Assembly: GCF_003353065.1 (NCBI RefSeq)
Contig: NZ_CP027806.1
Coordinates: 3,926,501-3,990,500 of the forward strand
Length of the DNA: 64,000 nt
Origin: Cyclonatronum proteinivorum
GTDB taxonomy: Bacteria > Bacteroidota > Rhodothermia > Balneolales > Cyclonatronaceae
Reading direction: 5' to 3'
Shown: positions 47,055-55,066 of the stretch, one piece after another
How the letters are laid out: the number at the start of each line of letters is the position of its first letter
Position numbering within the stretch: the stretch's first letter is position 1
The notes under the pieces: generated by a model
Seen by the model: only the letters and a program-made list of their open reading frames with translations
Told to the model about the DNA's origin: nothing
The model's database searches: none
Position numbers and translations under genes: made by a program

Positions 47055-47832
47055 CTTTCGGGCTCATCCCGGCCTTCACCGGGCAATTTGGCTTATTGGG
47101 GTCACGCTGCTTGCCGGGCTTGCCGCCTGCTCGCCGCGTATGGCGCCGCCGGAACTGCCTTCAGACTTCAGCCGCAGCACCGTTTCCGCGGATTCGCTGC
47201 TGCCCCTGCTCCAAACCGATTTTGCGGCCATTGAAGCCCTGAGCGGCAGGGCGAGCGCACGCATTAGTCAGCCCGGTCAGCAAGATCAGGCAACGGTGCA
47301 CTTCACGAGTAGCCGAAACGAGAGCCTGCTTACCCTGCGCAACAACCTCGGCATTGAAGGCGGACGCATTTACACAGATACCGATTCCGTAACCCTGTAC
47401 GACCGGATCGAGCGCACCGCCTGGCGCATGAGCGCAGAACAGGCCCGCTTAGCCCTGCTGCAGGGTTTCACGGCCTTCAACCTGCTGGAGTTTCTGCTGC
47501 CTGAGCTGACGCCTGATCAGATCACCGGCGTGTACGAAAGCACCTCGGAATGGGTGCTGCGTATGGCAGACGAGCGGTATTTTTTGTTCGATAAGAACAG
47601 CCTGTACCTCACCCGGCTGATTAAACCTGCGAGCTCCCCGCTTGCCTACAGTCAGTTTTCGTTTTCCCATCACGCTTCCATCGAAGGCTTCACGCTGCCG
47701 CGACGAATCGAAATCCTGAGTGAAGATGGCAAAGCCCGGATTTTTTTACTGATTCAGGCGCTTGAACTTAACCCGCCCAACCCTTCCTTCGATATCGGCC
47801 TGCCGGCTGACCTCCCTTTGGAAAGACGCTGA
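47014..47832 (+). CDS. DUF4292-type outer-membrane lipoprotein (LolB-like)
   Basis: About 272 residues. Lipobox GLAAC after a hydrophobic segment (IWLIGVTLLAGL) gives lipidation. The body (EALSGRASARIS..., LLTLRNNLGIEGGRIYTDTDSVTLYDR, LLEFLLPELTPDQI) matches the DUF4292/LolB-like fold found in Bacteroidota, thought to bind lipids or lipoproteins. Start uncertain: ATG at 47014 overlaps the upstream gene by 41 bases; TTG at 47044 overlaps by 11 and gives a more normal signal peptide. Confidence 0.8.
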   Translation: MKPKSICLKNLIPDFRAHPGLHRAIWLIGVTLLAGLAACSPRMAPPELPSDFSRSTVSADSLLPLLQTDFAAIEALSGRASARISQPGQQDQATVHFTSSRNESLLTLRNNLGIEGGRIYTDTDSVTLYDRIERTAWRMSAEQARLALLQGFTAFNLLEFLLPELTPDQITGVYESTSEWVLRMADERYFLFDKNSLYLTRLIKPASSPLAYSQFSFSHHASIEGFTLPRRIEILSEDGKARIFLLIQALELNPPNPSFDIGLPADLPLERR

Positions 47833-48156
47833 TTGCGCCTCTGATTGAAATAAACCGCGTTTTTTGCGTATTATGCCAAATTATAAATCTCTGTCATCCG
47901 CAACTTTGACCGCATTTTTCACCACGAGAACTTTATCCGGTACATTCACGTGAAAGCCGAAGCCGAAGCATAGTTGATAGGACAGATTTTTCGATTTTAT
48001 TTTCCGTCTCTCTTTCATTGAAGGTTATCCTTCTTCCTGTTTCTTATCCACTTTATGACTTCGTCTCTTGTTGATGTTCCCGTAAACCAAATCATGCGCT
48101 GCAGCACAAGCTGTGTCGCAGGCTGAATCTGACGGATCCATTCACGAAGCAAAACC
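47833..48156. other. Intergenic region before the EnvC-like gene
   Basis: About 320 bases. A 23-codon frame (48055-48126, MTSSLVDVPVNQ...) is present but has no recognised ribosome-binding site and no support beyond being open. Probably contains a promoter for the EnvC-like gene. Confidence 0.35.
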
Positions 48157-49626
48157 ATGTACAACAGTCCTGACCATATCACCGAATGCGGCAGTCCTTT
48201 TGGAACTGCAAGCCTACCGGAGCGGTCGCTTGAGCCGCATACCGGCACTTTCTTGTTTCGGTCCGTTTGGTGTAGGGTGATGGCTTTGGTGCTGACCCTC
48301 GGCCTGAGCTTGTGGGGACCGTCTGCCGCGGCGCAGGACTTCGATCGTTTACGGGCGGATGTGCGGCAACAGCAAACGGAAACGCGGGAGAACATCCGCT
48401 TCCTACAAAATCAGATCAGCCGGATTGAAGCGCAGGTTACAGAAGCGGCAACCGAGTACGAAGCAGTGTACCGGCAGTTCGAAGAACTGCAGCGCGAACT
48501 CAATATCCGCACCGCAATCGTGCAGGGCCTGCGGGAAGAACAGATTCAGATTGAACAGGAAGTCGAGTTGATTGATAAAGCCACGCAGGAAGCCGAGGCC
48601 GATCTCGAACGGCTTCAAACGAATTTTAAGCGCTTCATGCGACAGGTGTACATGCAGGGACAGCAGCAGGAAATCATCTTGTTGCTCACTTCCGGCTCGC
48701 TGAGTCAGGCACAGAGCCGGCGGTACTACCTGAGCCGCTTTGCTGCTTACCGCGAATCGCAGGCGCAGCAAATTCGGGAAACCAAGGCACGGCTGGCGCA
48801 GAACAGAATTGAAAAGGAAGAAGCCCTCAGCCGCAGTGAGGCAAGTCTGGCAGAAGCCCGCATTCAGCAGCGGCAGATGGAAAACCGGCGCAGCGAACAG
48901 CAACAGATCGTAAACCGCCTGCAGGATAACCGGCGCGCGCTCGAACAGCAGCTCCGGCAAAACCTGGAGGAAGTTGAGCAGCTGAATCAGGCGTTCAACG
49001 CCCTCATCGCACAGGAAGAGCAGCTTCGCAGGGATGAGGAAGCCCGCATTCAGCAGCTGGAAGCCGAACGGGAGCGCCGGCTTGCAGAAGCCCGTGAAAT
49101 TGAAGACAGCCGGGAGCGGGAGCGGGAAATCGCGCGGCTGTCGCAGCCCACCCGCCGTGCAGCCGGCATGATGAGTCCGGATGAGCTCGAAATCGTCAGC
49201 GGTACCTTTCAGGCTGCCCGCGGACAGCTGCCCTGGCCGGTTCGGGAAGGCGTCATCACCCGAAGGTTTGGCAATTACATTCACCCCGTGTACCGTACAA
49301 GCACGCCCAACCCCGGCATCCACATATCCACCGATCCGCGCTCTCCCGTCTATGCCGTACACGACGGCTACGTGCTCGAAATCATGGCGATCATGGGTTT
49401 CGATGAAACCGTGTTTGTCCACCACGGCACTTATGTAACCGCCTATGCAAACCTTTCCGAAATTTCAGTAAGCCGCAACGACCGGGTCGGCGCAGGCGAC
49501 ATCATCGGGCTTTCCGGTGATGAAAGCTCGACCAACGGCAGCACCCTGGTTTTCCTCATTGGTCAGGGCAACAATTTTGTGGACCCGCAACAGTGGCTCA
49601 GCCGAAATCCGCAGCCTATCCCGTAA
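48157..49626 (+). CDS. EnvC-like murein hydrolase activator (degenerate LytM domain)
   Basis: A 489-residue exported protein: hydrophobic export segment (VMALVLTLGLSLWGPSAAAQ), long coiled coil rich in Gln, Arg and Glu (about 50-345), and a C-terminal M23/LytM domain (WPVREGVITRRFGNYIHPVY; GIHISTDPRSPVYAVHDGYV). The first zinc pair HxxxD is kept, but YxHL has become YANLS and the HxH motif has become STLVF, so the domain cannot be a working endopeptidase. This is the pattern of EnvC, which activates cell-wall amidases at division. Start uncertain: ATG at 48280 is also possible but leaves a signal peptide without a basic N-terminus. Confidence 0.88.
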   Translation: MYNSPDHITECGSPFGTASLPERSLEPHTGTFLFRSVWCRVMALVLTLGLSLWGPSAAAQDFDRLRADVRQQQTETRENIRFLQNQISRIEAQVTEAATEYEAVYRQFEELQRELNIRTAIVQGLREEQIQIEQEVELIDKATQEAEADLERLQTNFKRFMRQVYMQGQQQEIILLLTSGSLSQAQSRRYYLSRFAAYRESQAQQIRETKARLAQNRIEKEEALSRSEASLAEARIQQRQMENRRSEQQQIVNRLQDNRRALEQQLRQNLEEVEQLNQAFNALIAQEEQLRRDEEARIQQLEAERERRLAEAREIEDSREREREIARLSQPTRRAAGMMSPDELEIVSGTFQAARGQLPWPVREGVITRRFGNYIHPVYRTSTPNPGIHISTDPRSPVYAVHDGYVLEIMAIMGFDETVFVHHGTYVTAYANLSEISVSRNDRVGAGDIIGLSGDESSTNGSTLVFLIGQGNNFVDPQQWLSRNPQPIP

Positions 49627-49678
49627 TCATCCCCCATCAGCACAAAAAATCTTCGCATTTTTCGCAAACTACTTCATT

Positions 49679-50125
49679 TTGAGATTCGAACAACCCGACC
49701 CCTTTCAGCAAACCATTGCCCGGACCTTTACCTATACAACCACTGCATTTCTGGTTGGCTCCGTCTTTTTTCTCTTTACGAGTAACCTCATCCCTGTAAC
49801 GCTGCGACCGGACTGGATTGGCACAGCCATGCTCCTTCTCTATGGTTTGGCCTACGGCAACATGACCTACTTCCTCACACGGCGCTATTTGCGGCGGGAA
49901 TTCACTTTCAACTTTTTTTCGTACCTGATTGGCTTCATTGTCCTGTTCCCGACCGTTTTGCTGGTCCGGCTTCAGGGTGATCTGTTTCCGGCATGGCAGA
50001 ATGAATTCTTTTTTCTGGCCGTCATATTCGCAGGCATGTTCGTCGGGATTTGGAAAGGGCGCATCAAAGGCGCTCAGATGTTCGAAGAGCTCATGGCCAA
50101 ACGCAGCGCTAACCCCCAAAGCTAA
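49679..50125 (+). CDS. Small four-helix membrane protein, unknown
   Basis: About 148 residues from TTG at 49679 (MRFEQPDPFQQTI), chosen because upstream codons overlap the EnvC gene and look non-coding. Four hydrophobic helices: TTTAFLVGSVFFLFTS, WIGTAMLLLYGLAYG, FSYLIGFIVLFPTVLLV and FFFLAVIFAGMFVGIW, with basic loops. I do not recognise the family. It is 14 bases upstream of the THI5-like gene and may be co-transcribed. Confidence 0.6.
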   Translation: MRFEQPDPFQQTIARTFTYTTTAFLVGSVFFLFTSNLIPVTLRPDWIGTAMLLLYGLAYGNMTYFLTRRYLRREFTFNFFSYLIGFIVLFPTVLLVRLQGDLFPAWQNEFFFLAVIFAGMFVGIWKGRIKGAQMFEELMAKRSANPQS

Positions 50126-50139
50126 GCTATACTTCCAAA

Positions 50140-51078
50140 ATGGAAACTATCCGGATTGCTCTGGACTGGACCCCCAACACCATTCATGCGGGCTTTTTCC
50201 TGGCCTGGCACAAAGGCTGGTACCGGGAAGCTGGTCTCGAGATTGCGTTTATTTCTCCCGAAACCGACAACTATCAGCTCACCCCGGCACGGCGGCTTTC
50301 GCAGCGCAAGGTTGATTTTGCGATTGCCCCCTCTGAGAGCGTGATTTCATACAACACTTCCCGCCGGCCTGCCGCTATCACCGCCGTAGCAAGCATCCTT
50401 CAGCGGGATACAAGCGCGATTGTGTGCCTGAGCAACAGCGGCATCACCCGACCGGCCATGCTTGACGGCAAAACCTATGCCTCCTACAATGCCCGCTATG
50501 AAGATGAAATTGTTCGTGCGATGATTCTGAATGATGGCGGAACGGGCGCTTTTAACCCGGTTGCCATCAGCCGGCTGGGCATTTGGGATATGCTCAAAAA
50601 AGGGGAAGCTGACGCGACCTGGGTTTTTATGCCCTGGGAAGGTGTCGAAGCACAGCACAACGGAATTGCGCTCAACGCTTTCCGCATGGAAGATTTCGGC
50701 ATCCCCTACGGATACACGCCGCTGTTGCTTGCACACCTTTCAGCGATTCCGCTGCGCGAAGCTGCCTACCGCAGCTTTCTCCGCATTACGGCACGCGCCT
50801 ATACAGAAGCTGCAGCTGCACCCGAGGAAACAGCCGCCTTCCTGAGTGAGCGGGTTGGACATCCTGACTTTGCCCGGAAAGACTTCATCCGTGATTCCAT
50901 GCGTGAACTTGCACCGGCAATCCTGAACGAGCAGGGACGCTGGGGCGAAATGCAGCCAAAGGTATGGGGCCGCTTCATCGACTGGCTGGTCGAACGCAAG
51001 CTCGCTGTCCCCCGTCAACCGATTGAAAGCTGGCATTTGTTCACGAACAAGCTTCTCGGAGAGCACTCCGGAAACTGA
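50140..51078 (+). CDS. THI5/NMT1-like binding-protein fold, no signal peptide
   Basis: A 312-residue type II periplasmic-binding-protein fold of the NMT1/THI5-like group (DWTPNTIHAGFFLAWHKGWYREAGLEI is typical). Members either capture pyrimidine precursors for ABC import or, in yeast Thi5, synthesise HMP-phosphate. No signal peptide precedes METIRIALDW, so it should stay in the cytoplasm. The Thi5 PLP lysine and suicidal histidine (KAMIH) are replaced by APSES here, and the CCCFC motif is absent, arguing against HMP-P synthase. No ABC permease or ATPase gene adjoins. Role undecided. Confidence 0.8.
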   Translation: METIRIALDWTPNTIHAGFFLAWHKGWYREAGLEIAFISPETDNYQLTPARRLSQRKVDFAIAPSESVISYNTSRRPAAITAVASILQRDTSAIVCLSNSGITRPAMLDGKTYASYNARYEDEIVRAMILNDGGTGAFNPVAISRLGIWDMLKKGEADATWVFMPWEGVEAQHNGIALNAFRMEDFGIPYGYTPLLLAHLSAIPLREAAYRSFLRITARAYTEAAAAPEETAAFLSERVGHPDFARKDFIRDSMRELAPAILNEQGRWGEMQPKVWGRFIDWLVERKLAVPRQPIESWHLFTNKLLGEHSGN

Positions 51079-51171
51079 CACCAAAGTTATCCGACTTCAG
51101 ATAGTTGCGTAGCGGCACCTCTTTTTTTGATATGGGAAGTCGGTGAATTTTTACTATATTCACTTTATAAA

Positions 51172-51280
51172 GAACATCGCTTTCCTCTTTTGGAAACGAT
51201 GTATCTACAGCAGCCCCGCTTAGTCCGGGGCTGCACTAAGGCTCAGGCCAACTGCCCTGAGCCTTAGTGCAGCTTTTTCT
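51172..51280 (+). ncRNA. Candidate structured small RNA with terminator
   Basis: Three consecutive hairpins: ACATCG/CGATGT with TTTCC/GGAAA inside (51174-51202), CAGCCCC/GGGGCTG (51211-51233), and a perfect 17-base stem beginning CTGCACTAAGG (51231-51247 with 51256-51272), followed by CTTTTTCTT. The second and third stems share CTG (51231-51233), so they partly compete. An A+T-rich TACTATATTCAC lies just upstream. Could also be only a long 3' UTR and terminator of the THI5-like gene, which ends 95 bases before. No known RNA family recognised. Confidence 0.5.
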
Positions 51281-51573
51281 TATCAGATCAGCACCTGTCT
51301 ATCACCCGGACTACAAGCCCTGAAAAGGCGACCCATTATCAAAGCGGGACATTTAGATTAGGCTTTACTTAACACCCTAAATATTCGGGCTTACAATGCT
51401 AACAACATTTGTGTTATTCAAAAAAGCTATAGCTGTCGCCCAATCTTTTATGATACGCTTTCCGGGGGGGTATAAAAATTAAACAGATAGCTCATTACTC
51501 CTTTCCTCCCGAAATAAAAGACCCCACTGAGCTTAACTTAATCAGCTACAAACATTTTTGAGTTTTCTTTAAA
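51281..51573. other. A+T-rich gap before the Abi gene
   Basis: About 290 bases with lower G+C than the flanks and no credible gene. It marks the left edge of an A+T-rich island that includes the Abi gene. Confidence 0.4.
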
Positions 51574-51603
51574 CAAAAAAAGGGAGTCCAAAATTGAACT
51601 CCC
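51574..51603 (-). terminator. Terminator-like hairpin facing the minus strand
   Basis: GGGAGT (51582-51587) and ACTCCC (51598-51603) pair; the A run at 51575-51581 gives a T run on the minus strand. There is no minus-strand gene immediately upstream of it, so its function is unclear. Confidence 0.5.
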
Positions 51604-51626
51604 TTCTAATCATTTACCTGATTACG

Positions 51627-51641
51627 TTCCAATAATTGGAA
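51627..51641. promoter_or_regulatory. Perfect palindrome upstream of the Abi gene
   Basis: TTCCAAT-A-ATTGGAA, 54 bases before the Abi start codon. A plausible operator; nothing shows which regulator would use it. Confidence 0.3.
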
Positions 51642-51695
51642 GAGGCTTTACCAAGTCTGTATGTCTAATATTAGCAAAAGTTTTGATATTAAGCA

Positions 51696-52382
51696 ATGTT
51701 TATACAGAATAAGCTGATTGAGAATTATATCTCCGCACCGCGTTTTGAAAGATACCTCAAGGCTGCAGATTATAACAAAACGAGAGCTGCAAAACTTTAC
51801 ATAGCGAATATTGAACTCGCTCAGGCTGCGCATCCATTAATTACCCAATTTGAAGTTGTGCTTAGAAACAGCCTAAACATGCAGCTCAGTAATTATTTTG
51901 ATAACCCAGATTGGATTATTCATGAGAAAGACGGGTTTATGAAAAATCCAAGCCTTAGGGAATCAGACTTTTTCCTCAGGCGCACAATAGAAAAAACTGA
52001 ATTATTACTGAGACGAAAGAGAATATCTATAACATGTGGAAAAATAGTTTCAGAACAATCGTTAGGATTTTGGGTTGCTTTGTTTTTATCGCACCATTAC
52101 CGATTAATTGACGGTCAACCTATCAAAATTTTTGATTACAAGCCGGTTTCAGAAAACAGATCACGCCTTTACTCAAAATTGTCTGCCATTAAAACACTCC
52201 GAAACCGGGTTAACCATTGTGACCCCCTTTGCTTCAAGAAAAACAAAATAGATTGTTCGCTCATATTGAGCATCAGACTTGATATGCTCCGGTTAATCGA
52301 ATGGATCGAGCCTGATTTACTACCTTTTTTTGAAAGTATCGACAAATTGACCAAAAAAGTGGACTACCTAATGAGTATTTAG
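51696..52382 (+). CDS. Abi_2/AbiD-F-type protein with HEPN ribonuclease motif
   Basis: A 228-residue member of the abortive-infection Abi_2 (AbiD/AbiF) group. The N-terminal part (YISAPRFERYL, AHPLITQFEVVLRNSLNMQL) and the C-terminal LRNRVNHCDP are characteristic; R169-NRVN-H174 is the R-x4-6-H motif of HEPN ribonucleases, so it probably cleaves RNA to stop growth on phage infection. The gene is clearly A+T-rich with AAA/AAT-type codons unlike its neighbours, indicating recent transfer. No antitoxin lies beside it on the same strand. Confidence 0.85.
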   Translation: MFIQNKLIENYISAPRFERYLKAADYNKTRAAKLYIANIELAQAAHPLITQFEVVLRNSLNMQLSNYFDNPDWIIHEKDGFMKNPSLRESDFFLRRTIEKTELLLRRKRISITCGKIVSEQSLGFWVALFLSHHYRLIDGQPIKIFDYKPVSENRSRLYSKLSAIKTLRNRVNHCDPLCFKKNKIDCSLILSIRLDMLRLIEWIEPDLLPFFESIDKLTKKVDYLMSI

Positions 52383-52400
52383 CGGCATCCATCGCACCAA

Positions 52401-53477
52401 CTACCCTCCCGCTTCTTCCTCCAGTTTTTGCTGCAGGCGGGCTTCATTTTCCTCCAGCTCCCGCGGATTCCAGCGGCGCTCTTTTACGCGATCCATCACA
52501 ATCCCCATGCTTTCGGAAAGCATTTCGGCTACCTGAATGTTGAGCATGCGCACCTGATCCGATCCGTTTTCGGTGTCTTCATCCAGCAGCAGTTCTGACA
52601 AATCTTCCACAAGAGCCTTGTTTCGGGATGAACCAAGATCCCGGATAATGCCGTGCACAACGCTGAACACAATATCGCGGATTGCCCCTTCAATTTGCGA
52701 AGCCGCAACGCGACCCACAAACGGAATGGCCTCCAGGTTTTGGATTTCGCGGTTTTTCTCGACCGCTTCATCTATGCGCTCATTCACATAGGCGCGTATA
52801 TCGTCTTCATGCAACGCATAGCCTTTGGAAGCGGCAAGCTGCAGCCGCATGGAAATCCAGTTGACCAGCACGACCTGTCGCGGACGCAGCACATCATCCA
52901 CAATACGATCGATAACCGGCGTACCCTCCCGCAGCTCACTCCTGACATTGGACAAAATGTTGAGCACAACCCGGTCGGTCAGCTCCTGCACTAAGAAGTT
53001 CAAATACCGCATCCCGAAGCGGAACAGCGCAAATTTGCGCATGTCGATATAGCCGATTCGCTGCAGGCGTACCATAATGGTGACTATGCGGAGCAACCGC
53101 AGGAAGCGGAAACCGCCAATCGGAATACAGCCTATGAGATCGTACCAGTACACGAAGGGGTAGTAGTACCATTTTGAAAACTCCCGCTCCCTGATTGAGT
53201 AAATCCACCTTACAAAGAATTCAGTAAGGAAAATGCTGATGAAGATGAGATCGTACAGAATGAAATCGACGTGTATGTTCGTCGCATAGAACTCAAAAAA
53301 GGCTGGAGAAAGCCACTCAATCCAGCCCTGAAACCGCCGACTTTGAAACAGCCAGTCGAAGCTGATCATCGCAAGGTTTACGAGCAGCAGAAAAAGCATG
53401 ATGAAGTCCCCGGCCAGATATCCGACCTTTCGGGGTGTTTCCTTGCTTTTTCCGGTGTTGTTCTTCCCCATCCCCAT
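52401..53477 (-). CDS. Voltage-sensor-like membrane protein without a pore
   Basis: A 358-residue inner-membrane protein with an ion-channel-type voltage sensor: S1 about 18-44, S2 73-95, S3 106-122 and a textbook S4 (FRFLRLLRIVTIMVRLQRI) with Arg124, 127, 130, 137 and 140. After S4 there are no S5/S6 helices and no selectivity filter; instead about 215 cytoplasmic, helical, charged residues follow, including a Glu-rich coiled coil at the C-terminus. The architecture recalls proton-channel (Hv1) or voltage-sensor-effector proteins rather than a potassium channel. It starts three bases after the stop of the winged-helix gene, so the two form an operon. Confidence 0.75.
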   Translation of the reverse strand: MGMGKNNTGKSKETPRKVGYLAGDFIMLFLLLVNLAMISFDWLFQSRRFQGWIEWLSPAFFEFYATNIHVDFILYDLIFISIFLTEFFVRWIYSIREREFSKWYYYPFVYWYDLIGCIPIGGFRFLRLLRIVTIMVRLQRIGYIDMRKFALFRFGMRYLNFLVQELTDRVVLNILSNVRSELREGTPVIDRIVDDVLRPRQVVLVNWISMRLQLAASKGYALHEDDIRAYVNERIDEAVEKNREIQNLEAIPFVGRVAASQIEGAIRDIVFSVVHGIIRDLGSSRNKALVEDLSELLLDEDTENGSDQVRMLNIQVAEMLSESMGIVMDRVKERRWNPRELEENEARLQQKLEEEAGG

Positions 53478-53480
53478 AAT

Positions 53481-54236
53481 TTATGCTCCGCCCGGAATTT
53501 TCAAAGACAGGTTGAGACTGTGCAGCAGCTCTTCAAGGCGGGTCAGCATCCCCCGGCGTGCAGCATAACGTCGCAGGGTGTTTCGGTTGATGACATTTTC
53601 CCCGAAAAAAGTTTTGAGCAGTTGCCGGTACACCTGCCCCCTGATCTCCGGAAAAAACTGCGGCTCCGACAAGGGATCAATGCAAAGTTTTTCGAGTGAA
53701 GGCAGTGTTCGGCCCTGCACGACTTCGAGCGGCGCTTCGGAAATAAGCGGCTTGATGATGGCCGGTTTCTCGTGCATGCTTGCGTACCGGCTCAGTACAA
53801 GCTCATCCGGATCAAGAAACACATCTTTACGAACCGTTCGCAGGACTTCAAAAACGGATTCACAGGCTTCCTTGTCGGTCTCCGCAAACAGATAGTTTTG
53901 AGTCGTTTCTGTCTGTACCAAATCAGCCAGATCGCTATACGCCCAAACGGCAAAACGGATATGTGGTAATTTTTCGGCAACCAAATCAACCAATGCCCCT
54001 TCATCGCTATGAACCAGCCGTTGCAGGGCCGGTCGACCGCCTACGGTGTACAAACCGCGTCCGCAGCTTGACAGTACGCCGCGTTTTTTCAGCAGGTAGA
54101 TCCGGGAGATAAGCGTGTTCCTGTTCAGATCCGTCTCTCCCTGCGCTACAAAAAAAGCGTGCAGCGCATCAGCCGTAAAGGAAGCCTGTCCTGCAAAGGC
54201 GGATTGTATCAGCTCGTCGTTCAGGTTTGCTGCCAT
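53481..54236 (-). CDS. Winged-helix protein, AbiEi/DUF6577-like
   Basis: A 251-residue protein. Residues 20-65 form a winged helix (FTADALHAFF, NRNTLISRIYLLKKRGVLSSCGRGLYTVG), as in AbiEi-type transcriptional antitoxins. The middle part (IRFAVWAYSDLADLVQTETTQNYLFAETDKEACESVFEVL) resembles the AbiEi/DUF6577 core, an inactive nucleotidyltransferase-like fold. No AbiEii toxin gene (nucleotidyltransferase) is next to it; the next gene, three bases on, is the voltage-sensor protein. It may regulate that gene or bind it. Family assignment is tentative. Confidence 0.6.
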   Translation of the reverse strand: MAANLNDELIQSAFAGQASFTADALHAFFVAQGETDLNRNTLISRIYLLKKRGVLSSCGRGLYTVGGRPALQRLVHSDEGALVDLVAEKLPHIRFAVWAYSDLADLVQTETTQNYLFAETDKEACESVFEVLRTVRKDVFLDPDELVLSRYASMHEKPAIIKPLISEAPLEVVQGRTLPSLEKLCIDPLSEPQFFPEIRGQVYRQLLKTFFGENVINRNTLRRYAARRGMLTRLEELLHSLNLSLKIPGGA

Positions 54237-54357
54237 AAGATGAAAAGCGTTGAAGTCTGTAAAACATGTTCATGGTCTCGCCTTCCAATAAAGCAAAACT
54301 AACGCTAAGGTGCAATAAAATGCCGATAATTTAATGTCTCAGTATTCTTCATCCCAT

Positions 54358-54969
54358 TCACCCCTTTTCTTTGCTGCGCCAGATATAGTAGCGGGCAAGG
54401 GCGGCAACGGCCAGCGCATGATGTACGCGCCCGGCTGTAATCATCTCCTCGTATTCGGTAAGTGTGAGCAGGTGAACGGAAATATCTTCATGCTCATCCA
54501 GGTTTTGGCCGGACACGAGCCGGCAGTTCCGGGCCAGATAGAAGTGACAGTAGTTATTGAACAGCGCCGGGTTTGCCGAAACATTTCCCAGGGATATCCA
54601 TTCGTCGGAGACATAGCCGGTCTCTTCCTGCAGCTCCCGCTTTGCTGTTTCCAAAGGCGTATCATTACCATCAATTACACCGCCGGGTACTTCAAGGGAA
54701 GTCGTATCAACTCCGTGCCGGTACTGATCTACGGTAATCAGCCGGCCATTGGTGTCAAATGCGAGCATAATGACCCAATCAGGAGCATTCAGGGTGTAGA
54801 AGTTGCCGGCATCGGTTCCGTCGGGCATGGACATGCGGTTCTCCATGAGCGTAAACACGCGGGTAACCTGAAGCGGGTGCGCATGCTGCAGCTTCCATTT
54901 GCGGATCTGACTTTGCATGACACCCGAGCCGGAGCCGGCTGTATCCCGGGTTGGTTTTGAATCAGACAT
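54358..54969 (-). CDS. Nudix hydrolase (ADP-ribose pyrophosphatase-like)
   Basis: A 203-residue Nudix enzyme hydrolysing nucleoside diphosphate derivatives. Nudix box GGVIDGNDTPLETAKRELQEETGY has the REUXEEXGU part intact; the first Glu of the canonical box is an Asp. YRHG and SLEVPGG are typical of ADP-ribose/ADP-sugar pyrophosphatases, as is the Pro-Gly before the box. ATG at 54969 (MSDSKPTRD) chosen; the frame reaches 55014. Confidence 0.9.
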   Translation of the reverse strand: MSDSKPTRDTAGSGSGVMQSQIRKWKLQHAHPLQVTRVFTLMENRMSMPDGTDAGNFYTLNAPDWVIMLAFDTNGRLITVDQYRHGVDTTSLEVPGGVIDGNDTPLETAKRELQEETGYVSDEWISLGNVSANPALFNNYCHFYLARNCRLVSGQNLDEHEDISVHLLTLTEYEEMITAGRVHHALAVAALARYYIWRSKEKG

Positions 54970-55066
54970 ATACGGTTGCGGATTTAATCGATTATAAATT
55001 GAAGGCGGCAGCAAACTACGCTATCTTTCATCCAAATTTAAAAAGAAATGCCAACCGGCTTACTAA

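Noticed and set aside
48055-48126. 23-codon frame upstream of the EnvC-like gene
   Set aside because: No ribosome-binding site, no conserved features; too short to support.
50140-51078. Annotation as HMP-phosphate synthase (Thi5)
   Set aside because: The PLP lysine, the donor histidine and the CCCFC motif are absent when the motif region is compared from memory of the yeast protein.
52401-53477. Annotation as a potassium channel
   Set aside because: No S5-P-S6 segment and no TVGYG-like filter; only the voltage-sensor part is present.
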